A program made the translations under genes and the position numbers. Under the pieces are notes generated by a model. It worked only from the letters and a program-made list of their open reading frames with translations. It had not been told where the DNA came from and made no database searches. DNA of 64,000 nt, taken from the NCBI GenBank assembly GCA_947501805.1, contig CANMXJ010000011.1:92869-156868 (forward strand). The letters run 5' to 3'. This DNA is from an uncultured Sulfitobacter sp. (lineage in GTDB: Bacteria > Pseudomonadota > Alphaproteobacteria > Rhodobacterales > Rhodobacteraceae). This document shows positions 1-9,050 of the stretch, piece after piece. The number at the start of each line of letters is the position of its first letter. Position 1 is the first letter of the stretch.

Positions 1-1594
1 TCAGATTGAACTGCCCGCCAAGCGGCGTCACGTCCCCCTTGAGCGCAAGTTGTGTCTGGCCGTCAATCTCGCGACCTGCCAGTGCCGAGAAACGGCTCAA
101 GTCAGACGCGGTAAGCGTCGCATCCAGAGTTGTGTTCAGGCCCGTTTCCAGTCCCGCGATTGCGGCCGCGCCGGTCAAGCCATAATCTGTTCCAGAAAGG
201 TCCAGCCCCGTGATGCGGATCGGCTGATCTGCGGCGTATACAACCCGCGCCTTGCCGTTGATCTGTGTACCGATGGCTTCGGCCAAAGCGGCATCCAGCA
301 ACTCAAGTCCCAGCACGTCAAAACGCACATCTCCGTCGAACTGGCCTACCCGCCCGACATCCGCCTGCAAGGTGCCGTTCAGAGCCAGTGTCGACTGCGC
401 AATCTGTCCCTCTTTGAATGACAGTTTCGCGATATCGAACAACGCCTCGATCGCATCCCCATTACCAGCGTCATAATCAATCCGCAGGTCCACCCCACCA
501 ACCATGGTCCCCTCACCGCCGACAGGCAGCAGGATTGGCGTTCCATCCGGGTTGGCAACCTTGCCAGTGATATCAATCAGCGTCGGCCATTTATCGGCAT
601 TCAGTGCCAATTTGCCCGCAAGACTGGCAGCCTGTGCGTCAAGCGCAAAAGAACTGACCTCGACCGCGCCATCCCCTTGCAGCAACGCCGCGATTTTCAG
701 ACGGACTTCATCGCCAAAAAAATCACGATAACGGGGGGCCAGAAGGGCCGTAATGTCGCCGCCAATATCCGCGCGAATGCTGCGATCCGGCGCGTCACTG
801 CCCAATCGCGACGTTTGCGCGCCAAGGGTGACTTGCCCGGCAAGACGTTCCTGTCCTTCGGTGGTCACACTGATATCCGCCGTGAAGTCATCAAGCGGGC
901 CGCTGCCTTCCACCATCAGATCAACATCCGGCTGGCCGGGGATGTTCAGCAGGCGCGCTGCGATTCCCTTTTCACTTTCCTGCAATTGCAACAGCAGATC
1001 GATCAGCTTTTCACTGCGGTCGAGATTGGCCTTGATGACAAAGGTGCCGCGTTTGGCATCCGTGCGTTCCGCTGTCAGATCAATATTTGCCACGTCGTCA
1101 TTCAGACGGGCCGACGCTTTGACAGACAACTGCGCGGCTTCTCCCAGCAAGGGCGCGCCAAGGTTGATTTGCGCAATTTCAAACTCCTCCAGCCGGATTG
1201 CGACCGGCAAGTCGGGCAAGGCAAAGGGCTGCGCCTCTGCGTCTGGCAGGGTTTCGCCTTCTGTAATCGGTGCGCGGGGAACATCGAGCTTTTGCGCAGT
1301 CAGGCTGTCGACCTCAAGACGCCCCCGCAGCAAGGCGGAGCGGTTCCACACCAACACAACGTCTTCAAGCGTGAGCCAGATGCCTTCAACGTCCGCAATG
1401 GTCATGCGATCAAAGCTGGCCTGCGAACTCAGCGCCCCTTTGAAGCCGTCGATGCTGACGGTCCGGCCCGACCCGCTCAGCGCATCCTGAATCGTCCGTG
1501 TCAGGAACCCTTTGTCATCTTCCTGAGCGGACGCCATGCTGAAACAGCTCAGAAAAATGGCCCAACTTGCTATGATAAAACGAAATATCCGCAT
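1..1594 (-). CDS. tamB: Translocation and assembly module protein TamB (N-terminal part, cut by window edge)
   Basis: TamB is the inner-membrane-anchored, periplasm-spanning partner of TamA and works in outer-membrane protein and lipid transport. About 531 codons are visible before the frame leaves the window; family members usually exceed 1,100 residues. The N-terminus (MRIFRFIIASWAIFL) is a hydrophobic signal-anchor, followed by a long stretch of short alternating beta-type segments without Cys-rich or catalytic motifs, as in the AsmA/TamB superfamily. The start is fixed by context: its ATG shares one base with the tamA stop (TGATG), so the two are probably translationally coupled. The family call rests on this layout plus the tamA neighbour. 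Confidence 0.85.
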   Translation of the reverse strand, partial: MRIFRFIIASWAIFLSCFSMASAQEDDKGFLTRTIQDALSGSGRTVSIDGFKGALSSQASFDRMTIADVEGIWLTLEDVVLVWNRSALLRGRLEVDSLTAQKLDVPRAPITEGETLPDAEAQPFALPDLPVAIRLEEFEIAQINLGAPLLGEAAQLSVKASARLNDDVANIDLTAERTDAKRGTFVIKANLDRSEKLIDLLLQLQESEKGIAARLLNIPGQPDVDLMVEGSGPLDDFTADISVTTEGQERLAGQVTLGAQTSRLGSDAPDRSIRADIGGDITALLAPRYRDFFGDEVRLKIAALLQGDGAVEVSSFALDAQAASLAGKLALNADKWPTLIDITGKVANPDGTPILLPVGGEGTMVGGVDLRIDYDAGNGDAIEALFDIAKLSFKEGQIAQSTLALNGTLQADVGRVGQFDGDVRFDVLGLELLDAALAEAIGTQINGKARVVYAADQPIRITGLDLSGTDYGLTGAAAIAGLETGLNTTLDATLTASDLSRFSALAGREIDGQTQLALKGDVTPLGGQFNL

Positions 1595-3414
1595 CAGAAC
1601 GACTGCCCTATGCCGATGTAAACCTGAAATTTATCATCCGTTTCCGGCCCCGATGTGGGCACCGCAATATCGACCCGTATGGGACCTATCCCCGTGTTGT
1701 AACGCAATCCAATGCCCGCACCAGAGTGCCATTCACCCGACCCGTCGTAAAATTCTTCGGACCCGACATATCCGCCGTCAACAAAGCCGACGATGCCAAT
1801 TGTGTCCGTGACACCGATCCGCGCCTCGGCAGTGAGCGCGAGAAAACTGCGTCCGCCTGCGATGTTGTCATTTCCCAGATCCACGCCAAGCGACTGGTAG
1901 GGCTGACCGCGTACAGTGCCACCACCACCCGAGTAAAACAGATAGTCTGCCGGTGCCTGACTGAGTTCAGGTCCGTAGACCGACCCCAATTGCCCCCGCA
2001 GGGCCAACGTCACGGGCCGCGTTTCGCCAAATGTCCGGTAAGCGCGGGCATCGACGTAGGTCCGCAGACCATTGTCCGATCCGCTGACAGCCAGAAAAGG
2101 CGTGACGCTGGCATTCAGATAATAGCCGTTCTTGGCATCCAGCTTGTCGTCGCGATAGTCAAACTGCGCGCCAAGCGGCAGCGTCAGCAGCGTGTATTGG
2201 TTTTCACCAAAAGCGTCGCGCGTTTCCGCGCGGCGCAGACCAAGGCCCAGCGTATAGCTGCGTTGCTCGGTCGCGATCCGCTTTATCCCGGCCTCGACGT
2301 CGAGCTGGCGTGAGAAGTAATTCACCTCGTCCAGCTGTTCGATCTTGGCAAGGGCATAAAAATCCGTGTCTTCATTAAAGGTCGCCGGACGTTCAAAGCG
2401 GACGCCGATCTTGTAATCCTCACCACCCGAATTGCCACCGATGCCCCTGATCTCGCCCTCAACGCGCAAACGCTCTGCCCCACCCAGAAGGTTGCGGTGC
2501 AGCCAAAAGGCGCTGAGTGTCAGACCTTCAAGCGAGCCTAGCTCGGCTCCAAATCCGAAACGGCGCTTCGGGCTTTCGGTCAGTTGCGCCGTTATGGGCA
2601 AGGTGTCATTCGGGCCGATCCGTTCTGCCTCCAGCAAGGCAACGGCACTGAACGCGCCAGTGCGACGCAAACGGTTCGCGGCAAGCCGAAGCTCCTCGGG
2701 CGTATAGACCTCGCCCGTGGGCAAGCCCGCAATATCAATGATCCGTTGGGTACGCACATCCACATTGCCCGTCACGCCCAGCGCACCAAAGCGCAACTTC
2801 GGCCCCGGTGCCAGACGCAAATCAGCGTTGATCAAACGATCCGGATGGCGCGCCGTCAGGTTCTGTTCAGCCAATTCCGCCTTGGCATGCCCCTGATCGC
2901 GCCACCCGTCCACCCCTGCGGAAACAGTGGCTTTCAACGCGCTCAGGCTGGCGGTTTGTCCGCTGGCAAATGTCTCGGGAAGTGTGGTTCCGGGGGCAAC
3001 TGGCGCAATTCTGGCCGTGCCGAATTTGAATTGTGGTCCTGTCTCAATCGCAATCACTGCGCGACTGATCGCGCTTGGTGGCTGCACGGGGGGAATGTCA
3101 GCAGCGTCTCTGCCGTCCAGTTTGATTTCGATAACGGGGCCAAAGTATCCGTTGTCATAGAGCACTGCCAATAGGCGCCCGTAGTCAGCCTGCGCCGCTG
3201 CGACAACTTCCTGACTGGAAGGCTGTGTCTCTGCCCCTGCCTGCTCGACCAACAAGGAACCACCCGAAAGTGTCTGATACAGATCACTGCCTTCGGGCAC
3301 GCCCGTCAATTTTACATCAGCCGCACTCAGCATGGAAGCGCTGCCGGCAAACGCCGCTGCACAAGCTACCGCTGCCAAGCGTCTGATGAACATCTGCTCT
3401 GTCATCGTTTTCAC
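1594..3414 (-). CDS. tamA: Translocation and assembly module protein TamA (BamA/Omp85 family)
   Basis: Outer-membrane Omp85-type barrel that works with TamB. The 606-residue product has a signal peptide (about residues 8-31, ending near MLSAADVK), then POTRA-like repeats to about residue 280 (for example the GALGVTGNVDVRTQRI segment), then a C-terminal surface-antigen barrel with the loop-6 type motif VRGQPYQSLG and a terminal aromatic residue (GIGQSF). The longest frame begins at a GTG at 3414 preceded by AAGGG at good spacing; ATGs at 3405 and 3393 would give the same mature protein. It is followed directly by tamB with a one-base stop/start overlap. Confidence 0.9.
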   Translation of the reverse strand: MKTMTEQMFIRRLAAVACAAAFAGSASMLSAADVKLTGVPEGSDLYQTLSGGSLLVEQAGAETQPSSQEVVAAAQADYGRLLAVLYDNGYFGPVIEIKLDGRDAADIPPVQPPSAISRAVIAIETGPQFKFGTARIAPVAPGTTLPETFASGQTASLSALKATVSAGVDGWRDQGHAKAELAEQNLTARHPDRLINADLRLAPGPKLRFGALGVTGNVDVRTQRIIDIAGLPTGEVYTPEELRLAANRLRRTGAFSAVALLEAERIGPNDTLPITAQLTESPKRRFGFGAELGSLEGLTLSAFWLHRNLLGGAERLRVEGEIRGIGGNSGGEDYKIGVRFERPATFNEDTDFYALAKIEQLDEVNYFSRQLDVEAGIKRIATEQRSYTLGLGLRRAETRDAFGENQYTLLTLPLGAQFDYRDDKLDAKNGYYLNASVTPFLAVSGSDNGLRTYVDARAYRTFGETRPVTLALRGQLGSVYGPELSQAPADYLFYSGGGGTVRGQPYQSLGVDLGNDNIAGGRSFLALTAEARIGVTDTIGIVGFVDGGYVGSEEFYDGSGEWHSGAGIGLRYNTGIGPIRVDIAVPTSGPETDDKFQVYIGIGQSF

Positions 3415-3594
3415 ACCGTCTGCCCTTGGTTTTCCGCCAGTTTGCTGCGGTTGTCCGCCGTCATTGCCTGCCGCATGGGTCTGTTCGTCTAGATAGTGTG
3501 ATGTAAAGCCAAGTCACACAAAGGTGCAAACGCTCAATCCATGATGCGCAACAAAGTGACCCATTCTATGTCTTTTGACGTAGCGGATGCGCAC

Positions 3595-4341
3595 CTAGAT
3601 GCAGCGCCCTCCGTCGACTTCCATACACACCCCTGTCACCATGCTGGCCTCATCAGAGCAAAGGTAACAGGCCGCATTGCCCATATCCTCAGGCGTCGAA
3701 AAGCGCCCCATCGGAATGGTCGAGAGAAACTTCGCGCGCATCTCTGGCGTGTCTTCACCCATGAACATCTTCAAGAGCGGCGTTTCTCCGGCAACCGGAT
3801 TGATCGCATTTACGCGTATGCCGTTTGGAGCCAGTTCAACCGCCATACCTTTGGTCGCATTATTCATCCACCCCTTTGAGGCGTTGTACCAGTTCAGCCG
3901 CGGGCGCGGACTGACACCGGCAGTAGATGCAACATTAAGGATCGCACCGCGGCCTTGGGCCTTCATCAAGGGAACGATATATTTTGCAGTCAGATAGACC
4001 GACTTGCAATTCACTGCAAAAACCTTGTCAAAATCCTCTTCGCTGACCTCTTCCATCGGGGCGGGCATGTGGGTTGTGCCTGCGTTGTTGACCAGAATGT
4101 CGATCCGGCCGAAGTGATCCATCGCTGCCGACACCATGAAACGCACGCTTTGCTCATCTGCAACATTGGCCTTGCACGCCTGTGCATTCGCGCCAAGTTC
4201 CACAGCCAAGGCTTCGGCCCCGTCGATGTTAAGATCGGCAATAAGGACACGCCCGCCTTCCGCAACAAACTTGCGCGCAATGCCTTCGCCAAATCCGGAA
4301 GCGCCACCTGTCACAATGGCAACTTTATTCTCTAACCGCAT
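3595..4341 (-). CDS. SDR family NAD(P)-dependent oxidoreductase
   Basis: Classical short-chain dehydrogenase of 248 residues. Visible motifs are the Rossmann glycine motif TGGASGFGEG (11-20), NNAG (85-88), catalytic Ser139 and the YxxxK pair Tyr152/Lys156 in WYNASK. The C-terminal VDGGRCI end is typical of 3-oxoacyl-reductase-like members. The ATG follows AAAGGA at normal spacing. It lies 12 bases after the aldehyde dehydrogenase stop in the same direction, so the two are almost certainly co-transcribed and may oxidise an alcohol to an acid in two steps. The substrate cannot be told from sequence. Confidence 0.85.
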   Translation of the reverse strand: MRLENKVAIVTGGASGFGEGIARKFVAEGGRVLIADLNIDGAEALAVELGANAQACKANVADEQSVRFMVSAAMDHFGRIDILVNNAGTTHMPAPMEEVSEEDFDKVFAVNCKSVYLTAKYIVPLMKAQGRGAILNVASTAGVSPRPRLNWYNASKGWMNNATKGMAVELAPNGIRVNAINPVAGETPLLKMFMGEDTPEMRAKFLSTIPMGRFSTPEDMGNAACYLCSDEASMVTGVCMEVDGGRCI

Positions 4342-4353
4342 GATTTTTATCCT

Positions 4354-5808
4354 TTACCCGTGAAACGCTGCAACAGTTTTCAATGTGGTGAAGCCATAAA
4401 GTGCCTCGAACCCTTTTTCGCGTCCATGCCCCGACAAACCGGTTCCACCAAACGGCAGCTCCACACCGCCCCCCGCACCGTAGTTGTTCAGGAACACCTG
4501 ACCTGCCCGCAGGCGTTTGGCCATGCGCATGGCGCGCGCGCCGTCTTTTGTCCAGCAACTTGCAACAAGGCCGAACTTGGTCCCGTTGGCGATGGCGACA
4601 GCGTGATCTTCGTCGTCGAACGGGATCACAACCTGAACCGGGCCAAAGATTTCATCCTGTGCAAGTGTGTGATCAGGAGCAACTGCGCCAAACAAGGTAG
4701 GTGCCACATACGCCCCACCACGTGGTGCACCGTCCACAACCTGCCCTTGGGCGGCCACTTCCAGATCGCTCCCTTTGGCAATGAAGCCCTCTACGATGTC
4801 CTTTTGACGCTGTGACACCAACGGGCCAAGGTCCAGATCCGACATCGCAGGTCCGGCGCGCAAACCGCTATAGCGGCCCGCCATTGCGGCCAACACTTCG
4901 TCATACCGGCTGCGATGCACCAATATACGCGAGGACGCAGAACATGTTTGGCCCGCATTCTGGATGCCCGCGTTCACCAAAAACGGCAGCGCCGCGTCCA
5001 GATCCGCGTCTGCGAACACCACTTGCGGGGATTTGCCGCCCAACTCAAGCGTGACCGGCACCACATGCTCGGAGGCCACGCGCTGTATCAGTTTCCCAAC
5101 CCCGACAGAACCGGTAAAGCTGATGTGGTGCACGCCTTCATGTTCGGTCAGTGCCGCCCCTGCCTCGGCTCCAAGGCCCGGAACAACATTCAGCGCCCCG
5201 TCCGGCAGTCCCGCACGTCGGGCAATTTCGCCAAAGGCCAGCGCCGTCAGGCAGGCTTCTTCAGCGGGTTTCAAGACACAGGCGTTGCCAGTGGCCAGCG
5301 CCGCCCCGACCGACCGGCCAATGATCTGCATCGGATAGTTCCACGGGATGATATGCCCTGTTACGCCGTGCGGTTCGCGCAGGGTATAAACGGTGTACCC
5401 CTCCATGTAAGGAATCGTCTGCCCGTGCAACTTGTCCGCAGAGCCTGCGTAGAATTCCATGTAGCGGGCCAAAGCGATGACATCGGCGCGCGCCTGTTTA
5501 AGCGGCTTGCCTACGTCCAGCGCCTCAAGTTCGGCCAGCATCTCGGTATGTTCCAGAACCAATTGCCCGATACGCGCCAACAGTCGCCCCCGCTCTGCCG
5601 CAGTTGCACGCCCCCACTCCCCCTGCAACGCGGTTTCTGCCGCCTGCACCGCAGCATTAATATCAGTGGCACCGCCACGTGCGATCTCGCACAAGGTGGT
5701 CCCGTCCGAGGGGTTTTCCAGTGGCAGCGTTTCACCAGAAACGGGGGCGACCCAACGTCCGGCAATCAAACATTTGTCGGGTGAAATACCTAAGGGGGAT
5801 AGGTGCAT
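4354..5808 (-). CDS. Aldehyde dehydrogenase family protein
   Basis: NAD(P)-dependent aldehyde dehydrogenase, 484 residues, the usual family length. The cofactor-binding segment IIPWNYP (153-159), general base Glu255 in LELGGKS and nucleophile Cys289 in NAGQTCSA are all present, so it should be active. A longer frame starts at a GTG at 5823, but the GGAGG ribosome binding site lies inside that extension, four bases before the ATG at 5808, so 5808 is taken as the start. It is the first gene of a two-gene operon with the SDR and is divergent from allE. Its overall pattern resembles betaine/gamma-aminobutyraldehyde-type enzymes, but specificity is unknown. Confidence 0.9.
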   Translation of the reverse strand: MHLSPLGISPDKCLIAGRWVAPVSGETLPLENPSDGTTLCEIARGGATDINAAVQAAETALQGEWGRATAAERGRLLARIGQLVLEHTEMLAELEALDVGKPLKQARADVIALARYMEFYAGSADKLHGQTIPYMEGYTVYTLREPHGVTGHIIPWNYPMQIIGRSVGAALATGNACVLKPAEEACLTALAFGEIARRAGLPDGALNVVPGLGAEAGAALTEHEGVHHISFTGSVGVGKLIQRVASEHVVPVTLELGGKSPQVVFADADLDAALPFLVNAGIQNAGQTCSASSRILVHRSRYDEVLAAMAGRYSGLRAGPAMSDLDLGPLVSQRQKDIVEGFIAKGSDLEVAAQGQVVDGAPRGGAYVAPTLFGAVAPDHTLAQDEIFGPVQVVIPFDDEDHAVAIANGTKFGLVASCWTKDGARAMRMAKRLRAGQVFLNNYGAGGGVELPFGGTGLSGHGREKGFEALYGFTTLKTVAAFHG

Positions 5809-6017
5809 TGGACCTCCGGTCACGTTACATTGATCATGCCAAGCTGGCTTAAGGCGATGGTGGGAAATTGCACGGTGATGTTCAACCCCAACAGTGGTTT
5901 CTATTCAAACTCAAAGCATTATCAAAAATATCCGAAGACTTCTGCATGTTTGTCGGCAATGGCGTTCCGATGTTTGTCATTTATGATGGCCACGACGCAA
6001 ACAAGTAAGGACGCAAT

Positions 6018-6848
6018 ATGACTGCCAGCTATTACGCACCGAAGGGTGGTCTTCCGGGTCAGGATCAACTGCTCACTGACCGCGCAGTGTTCACGGATGC
6101 CTATGCAGTTATCCCCAAAGGTACGATGCGCGATATCGTCACCAGCTTTCTGCCCTTCTGGGAGAACACCCGTCTTTGGGTGATTGCCCGCCCGCTGAGC
6201 GGTTTCGCCGAGACGTTTTCGCAGTATATCATGGAAGTCGGCCCCGGCGGCGGATCAGACCGCGCAGAAACCGATCCTACAGCACAAGGCGTGTTGTTTG
6301 TCGTCGAGGGCACCGCAACGCTGAACGTGAACGGCGAAACCCATGAAATGACACCCGGCGGATATGCCTATTTGCCACCGCAATCGGGCTGGACCCTGCA
6401 CAACACCAGCGACGAGATGTTGCGCTTTCACTGGATTCGCAAGGCCTATGAGGCCGTGGACGGGCTCGACATGCCAGAGGTGATTGTGACCAACGAACAG
6501 GATATCGCGCCAACCGTCATGCCGGATACACAAGGCAGCTGGGCAACAACCCGTTTTGTCGATCCCGCTGATCTGCGCCATGACATGCACGTCACCGTCG
6601 TCACATTTGAACCCGGTGGCGTGATCCCGTTTCTGGAAACGCACGTCATGGAACACGGGCTGTATGTACTGGAAGGCAAGGCCGCCTACCGTTTGAACAC
6701 CGATTGGGTCGAGGTTGAGGCGGGTGATTATATGTGGCTGCGCGCTTTCTGCCCGCAGGCGTGTTACGCGGGCGGTCCGGGGCGATTCCGTTATCTGCTG
6801 TATAAAGACGTGAACCGCCAGATGCCGCTGCGTCCAGCGTTCAAGTAA
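6018..6848 (+). CDS. allE: (S)-ureidoglycine aminohydrolase
   Basis: Bicupin enzyme that converts (S)-ureidoglycine to (S)-ureidoglycolate and ammonia, the step before AllA in allantoin catabolism. The 276-residue protein opens with the family-typical TASYYAPKGGLP and has two cupin barrels: residues about 65-130 (VLFVVEGTATLNV, YAYLPPQSGWTLHN) and about 185-270 (ETHVMEHGLYVLEG, ending FRYLLYKDVNR). The ATG follows AAGGA. Its stop lies one base from the bhcR stop (convergent). With the urate cluster at 15.8-21.9 kb it would deliver glyoxylate via AllA, which ties it to the neighbouring glyoxylate-consuming bhc genes. No allantoate amidohydrolase is seen in the window. Confidence 0.88.
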   Translation: MTASYYAPKGGLPGQDQLLTDRAVFTDAYAVIPKGTMRDIVTSFLPFWENTRLWVIARPLSGFAETFSQYIMEVGPGGGSDRAETDPTAQGVLFVVEGTATLNVNGETHEMTPGGYAYLPPQSGWTLHNTSDEMLRFHWIRKAYEAVDGLDMPEVIVTNEQDIAPTVMPDTQGSWATTRFVDPADLRHDMHVTVVTFEPGGVIPFLETHVMEHGLYVLEGKAAYRLNTDWVEVEAGDYMWLRAFCPQACYAGGPGRFRYLLYKDVNRQMPLRPAFK

Positions 6849-6849
6849 C

Positions 6850-7692
6850 CTAGCCACCGATTGCCGCCGTAAGATCTTTTGCGGCGGCCATCACAGCTTG
6901 GCTAAAGGCCGCAATTTGGTTCGGCGCAACGCGGGATGTCGGGCCGGAAACCGAAATACCGGCAACCGCTTCTCCGTTTATGTCAAAAACCGGGGCCGCA
7001 ATACATCGCATACCCAGATTGCGCTCTTCGCCGTCAATGGAATATCCCCGCTGACGGGTGTCTGCCAGATCGGCACGCAGCGCCGCAGGATCCGCCAGCG
7101 TAAATTCCGTAAACTGCTCAAGCGGCATAGCAGTCAGCAGTTTTTCTAGGCGCGGCTCCTCCATCTGAGCCATCAACGCCTTGCCGATGCCCGACGAATG
7201 CAGTGGCGACAGCGTTCCGGGTGGAAAAAATGCGCGGATACTGGCGTTGGTCTCAACCTGACTGACAAAAAGCACCTGGCCGCTTTGCTCAATACCCAGA
7301 TTTGCGGTTTCGCCTGTGTCCTCCATCAAACGACGCAGGAACGGGCGGGCACGTTCCACAAGACTGGTGCGTTTAAGGAACCGCGTGCCAATGACATAGG
7401 CACGCGGGCCAATGTGCCAGACCTGTTCTATCTGGTCGAACTCAACCAGCCCCCTGCCCTCCAGCGTGACAAGAATGCGGTAGATCGTGGCAGGCGATTG
7501 CCCCAGATCACCTGCAAGTGTCGACAGCGCCTTGCCCTGTGATTCACTGAAAAATTCAAACACCTCCATCGCGCGGTCCAGTGACTTGATTGTGTTCTGC
7601 GCGGTTTTGTCATGCCAGTCCCTTGGGCGACCTCTGGATTTTCGCGCGGTTGGATTCGGATCATTTCTGGCGTTCATGAAGGGTCCCCGCAT
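6850..7692 (-). CDS. bhcR: IclR family transcriptional regulator of the beta-hydroxyaspartate cycle
   Basis: IclR-type regulator: N-terminal winged helix-turn-helix (about residues 35-95, LSTLAGDLGQSPATIYRIL) and C-terminal effector-binding domain (about 110-275, with the SGIGKALMA and GISVSGP segments usual in the family). It is divergent from bhcA across 155 bases, the arrangement known for BhcR in Paracoccus, where it senses glyoxylate. Two starts are possible: the ATG at 7692 and another at 7677 (MNARNDPNP), the latter with a weak GGGGA upstream; the choice does not affect the DNA-binding domain. A 21-base palindrome in the intergenic region is a candidate operator. Confidence 0.9.
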   Translation of the reverse strand: MRGPFMNARNDPNPTARKSRGRPRDWHDKTAQNTIKSLDRAMEVFEFFSESQGKALSTLAGDLGQSPATIYRILVTLEGRGLVEFDQIEQVWHIGPRAYVIGTRFLKRTSLVERARPFLRRLMEDTGETANLGIEQSGQVLFVSQVETNASIRAFFPPGTLSPLHSSGIGKALMAQMEEPRLEKLLTAMPLEQFTEFTLADPAALRADLADTRQRGYSIDGEERNLGMRCIAAPVFDINGEAVAGISVSGPTSRVAPNQIAAFSQAVMAAAKDLTAAIGG

Positions 7693-7765
7693 CTATCTGA
7701 AATCTTAATTCACGGTATGAAAAATGCAACCCGCTGACAATGCTAATAATTTTCTGATTTTACAA

Positions 7766-7786
7766 TTTTGAAAAATGTTTTCAAAA
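7766..7786. promoter_or_regulatory. Perfect palindrome between bhcR and bhcA, candidate BhcR operator
   Basis: Nine-base arms TTTTGAAAA and TTTTCAAAA separated by ATG form a perfect 21-base inverted repeat in the AT-rich divergent promoter region. IclR regulators bind short AT-rich palindromes of about this size, and nothing else in this gap is as symmetrical. The role is inferred from position and symmetry. Confidence 0.55.
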
Positions 7787-7847
7787 AAATATCAACTGCG
7801 TCAGGAGGTCAGTAGATTAAACGCAACAGTTATCAAGGAGACCCCTC

Positions 7848-9038
7848 ATGAGCTTCCAGAACCCCGTATTCATTCCCGGCCCGACCAACATGCCGGAGGC
7901 CGTGCGTCAGGCGTGTTATATGCCAACAATCGACCATCGCTCCCCGACATTTGGCAAGATCCTGCACCCCTGTCTTGACGGTGTGCGTCAGGTTTTGAAG
8001 TCTGAATCCGCTCATATCTTTATCTTTCCCTCCACGGGCACAGGCGGCTGGGAGGTCACGCTGACAAATACCTTGTCAAAAGGGGACAAGGTGTTGGTCG
8101 CCCGCAACGGTATGTTTAGCCACCGCTGGATCGACATGTGCCAGCGTCACGGATTGGACGTGCAGATTGTGGAGACGCCTTGGGGTGACGGCATCCCTGC
8201 CGATACATACGCCGCGATCCTCAAGGCTGACACCAGCCACGAGATCAAAGCGGTTCTGGCCACGCATAACGAGACAGCAACCGGCGTGAAATCCGACATC
8301 GCCGCCGTGCGTGCTGCGATGAACGCTGCCAATCACCCCGCCTTGCTGTTTGTTGACGGTGTCAGTTCTATCGCGTCGATGGATTTTCGTTTTGACGCAT
8401 GGGGCGTCGATGTTGCTGTCACCGGCAGCCAGAAGGGTTTCATGTTGCCTGCGGGTCTGGCCATCGTCGGTTTCTCTGACAAGGCGGTTGCGGCGTGTGA
8501 GGCCGCCGATCTGCCGCGTACCTTCTTTGATATCAAAGATATGCAGAAAGGTTATGACGCCAACGCGTTCCCCTACACGCCCCCTGTGGGCCTGATGAAT
8601 GGTCTGAAGCTGGCGCTGGAAATGCTGCTGGAGGAAGGCATCGACAACGTTGTTGCCCGCCACACCCGCATCGCAACCGGCGTGCGTCTGGCGGTTGAGG
8701 CATGGGGACTGGAACTCTGCGCCACCTCTCCTGACGTCTATTCAGACACAGTTTCGGCGATCCGCACGCCCGAAGGGTTCAATGCCACGGATATTGTGAC
8801 GCACGCGGCTGAAGTTTACGGCGTGGCATTCGGTGTGGGCCTTGGCGAAGTTGCGGGCAAAGTCTTCCGCATCGGTCATCTGGGCAGCCTCACAGACGTG
8901 ATGATGCTCAGCGGCTTGGCAACGGCAGAGATGTGCATGGTTGATCTGGGGCTCGACATCAAGCTTGGCTCCGGCGTTGCTGCCGCGCAGGAATTCTATC
9001 GTTCCAACCCTGCCGCCGCATTCAAGAACGCTGCCTGA
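7848..9038 (+). CDS. bhcA: L-aspartate--glyoxylate aminotransferase (BHAC)
   Basis: PLP-dependent class V aminotransferase that makes glycine from glyoxylate with aspartate as amino donor, regenerating oxaloacetate; first enzyme of the beta-hydroxyaspartate cycle. The 396-residue protein starts with the family hallmark IPGPTNMPE, has the PSTGTGGWE phosphate-binding loop (61-69) and Schiff-base Lys196 in VTGSQKGFMLP. A clear AAGGAG ribosome binding site precedes the ATG. It heads bhcABCD, 12 bases before bhcB. Sequence alone would also allow serine-glyoxylate aminotransferase; the gene order bhcR-ABCD makes BhcA the better call. A paralogue of the same family lies at 52.3-53.5 kb. Confidence 0.93.
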   Translation: MSFQNPVFIPGPTNMPEAVRQACYMPTIDHRSPTFGKILHPCLDGVRQVLKSESAHIFIFPSTGTGGWEVTLTNTLSKGDKVLVARNGMFSHRWIDMCQRHGLDVQIVETPWGDGIPADTYAAILKADTSHEIKAVLATHNETATGVKSDIAAVRAAMNAANHPALLFVDGVSSIASMDFRFDAWGVDVAVTGSQKGFMLPAGLAIVGFSDKAVAACEAADLPRTFFDIKDMQKGYDANAFPYTPPVGLMNGLKLALEMLLEEGIDNVVARHTRIATGVRLAVEAWGLELCATSPDVYSDTVSAIRTPEGFNATDIVTHAAEVYGVAFGVGLGEVAGKVFRIGHLGSLTDVMMLSGLATAEMCMVDLGLDIKLGSGVAAAQEFYRSNPAAAFKNAA

Positions 9039-9050
9039 ACAAGGACGTAA

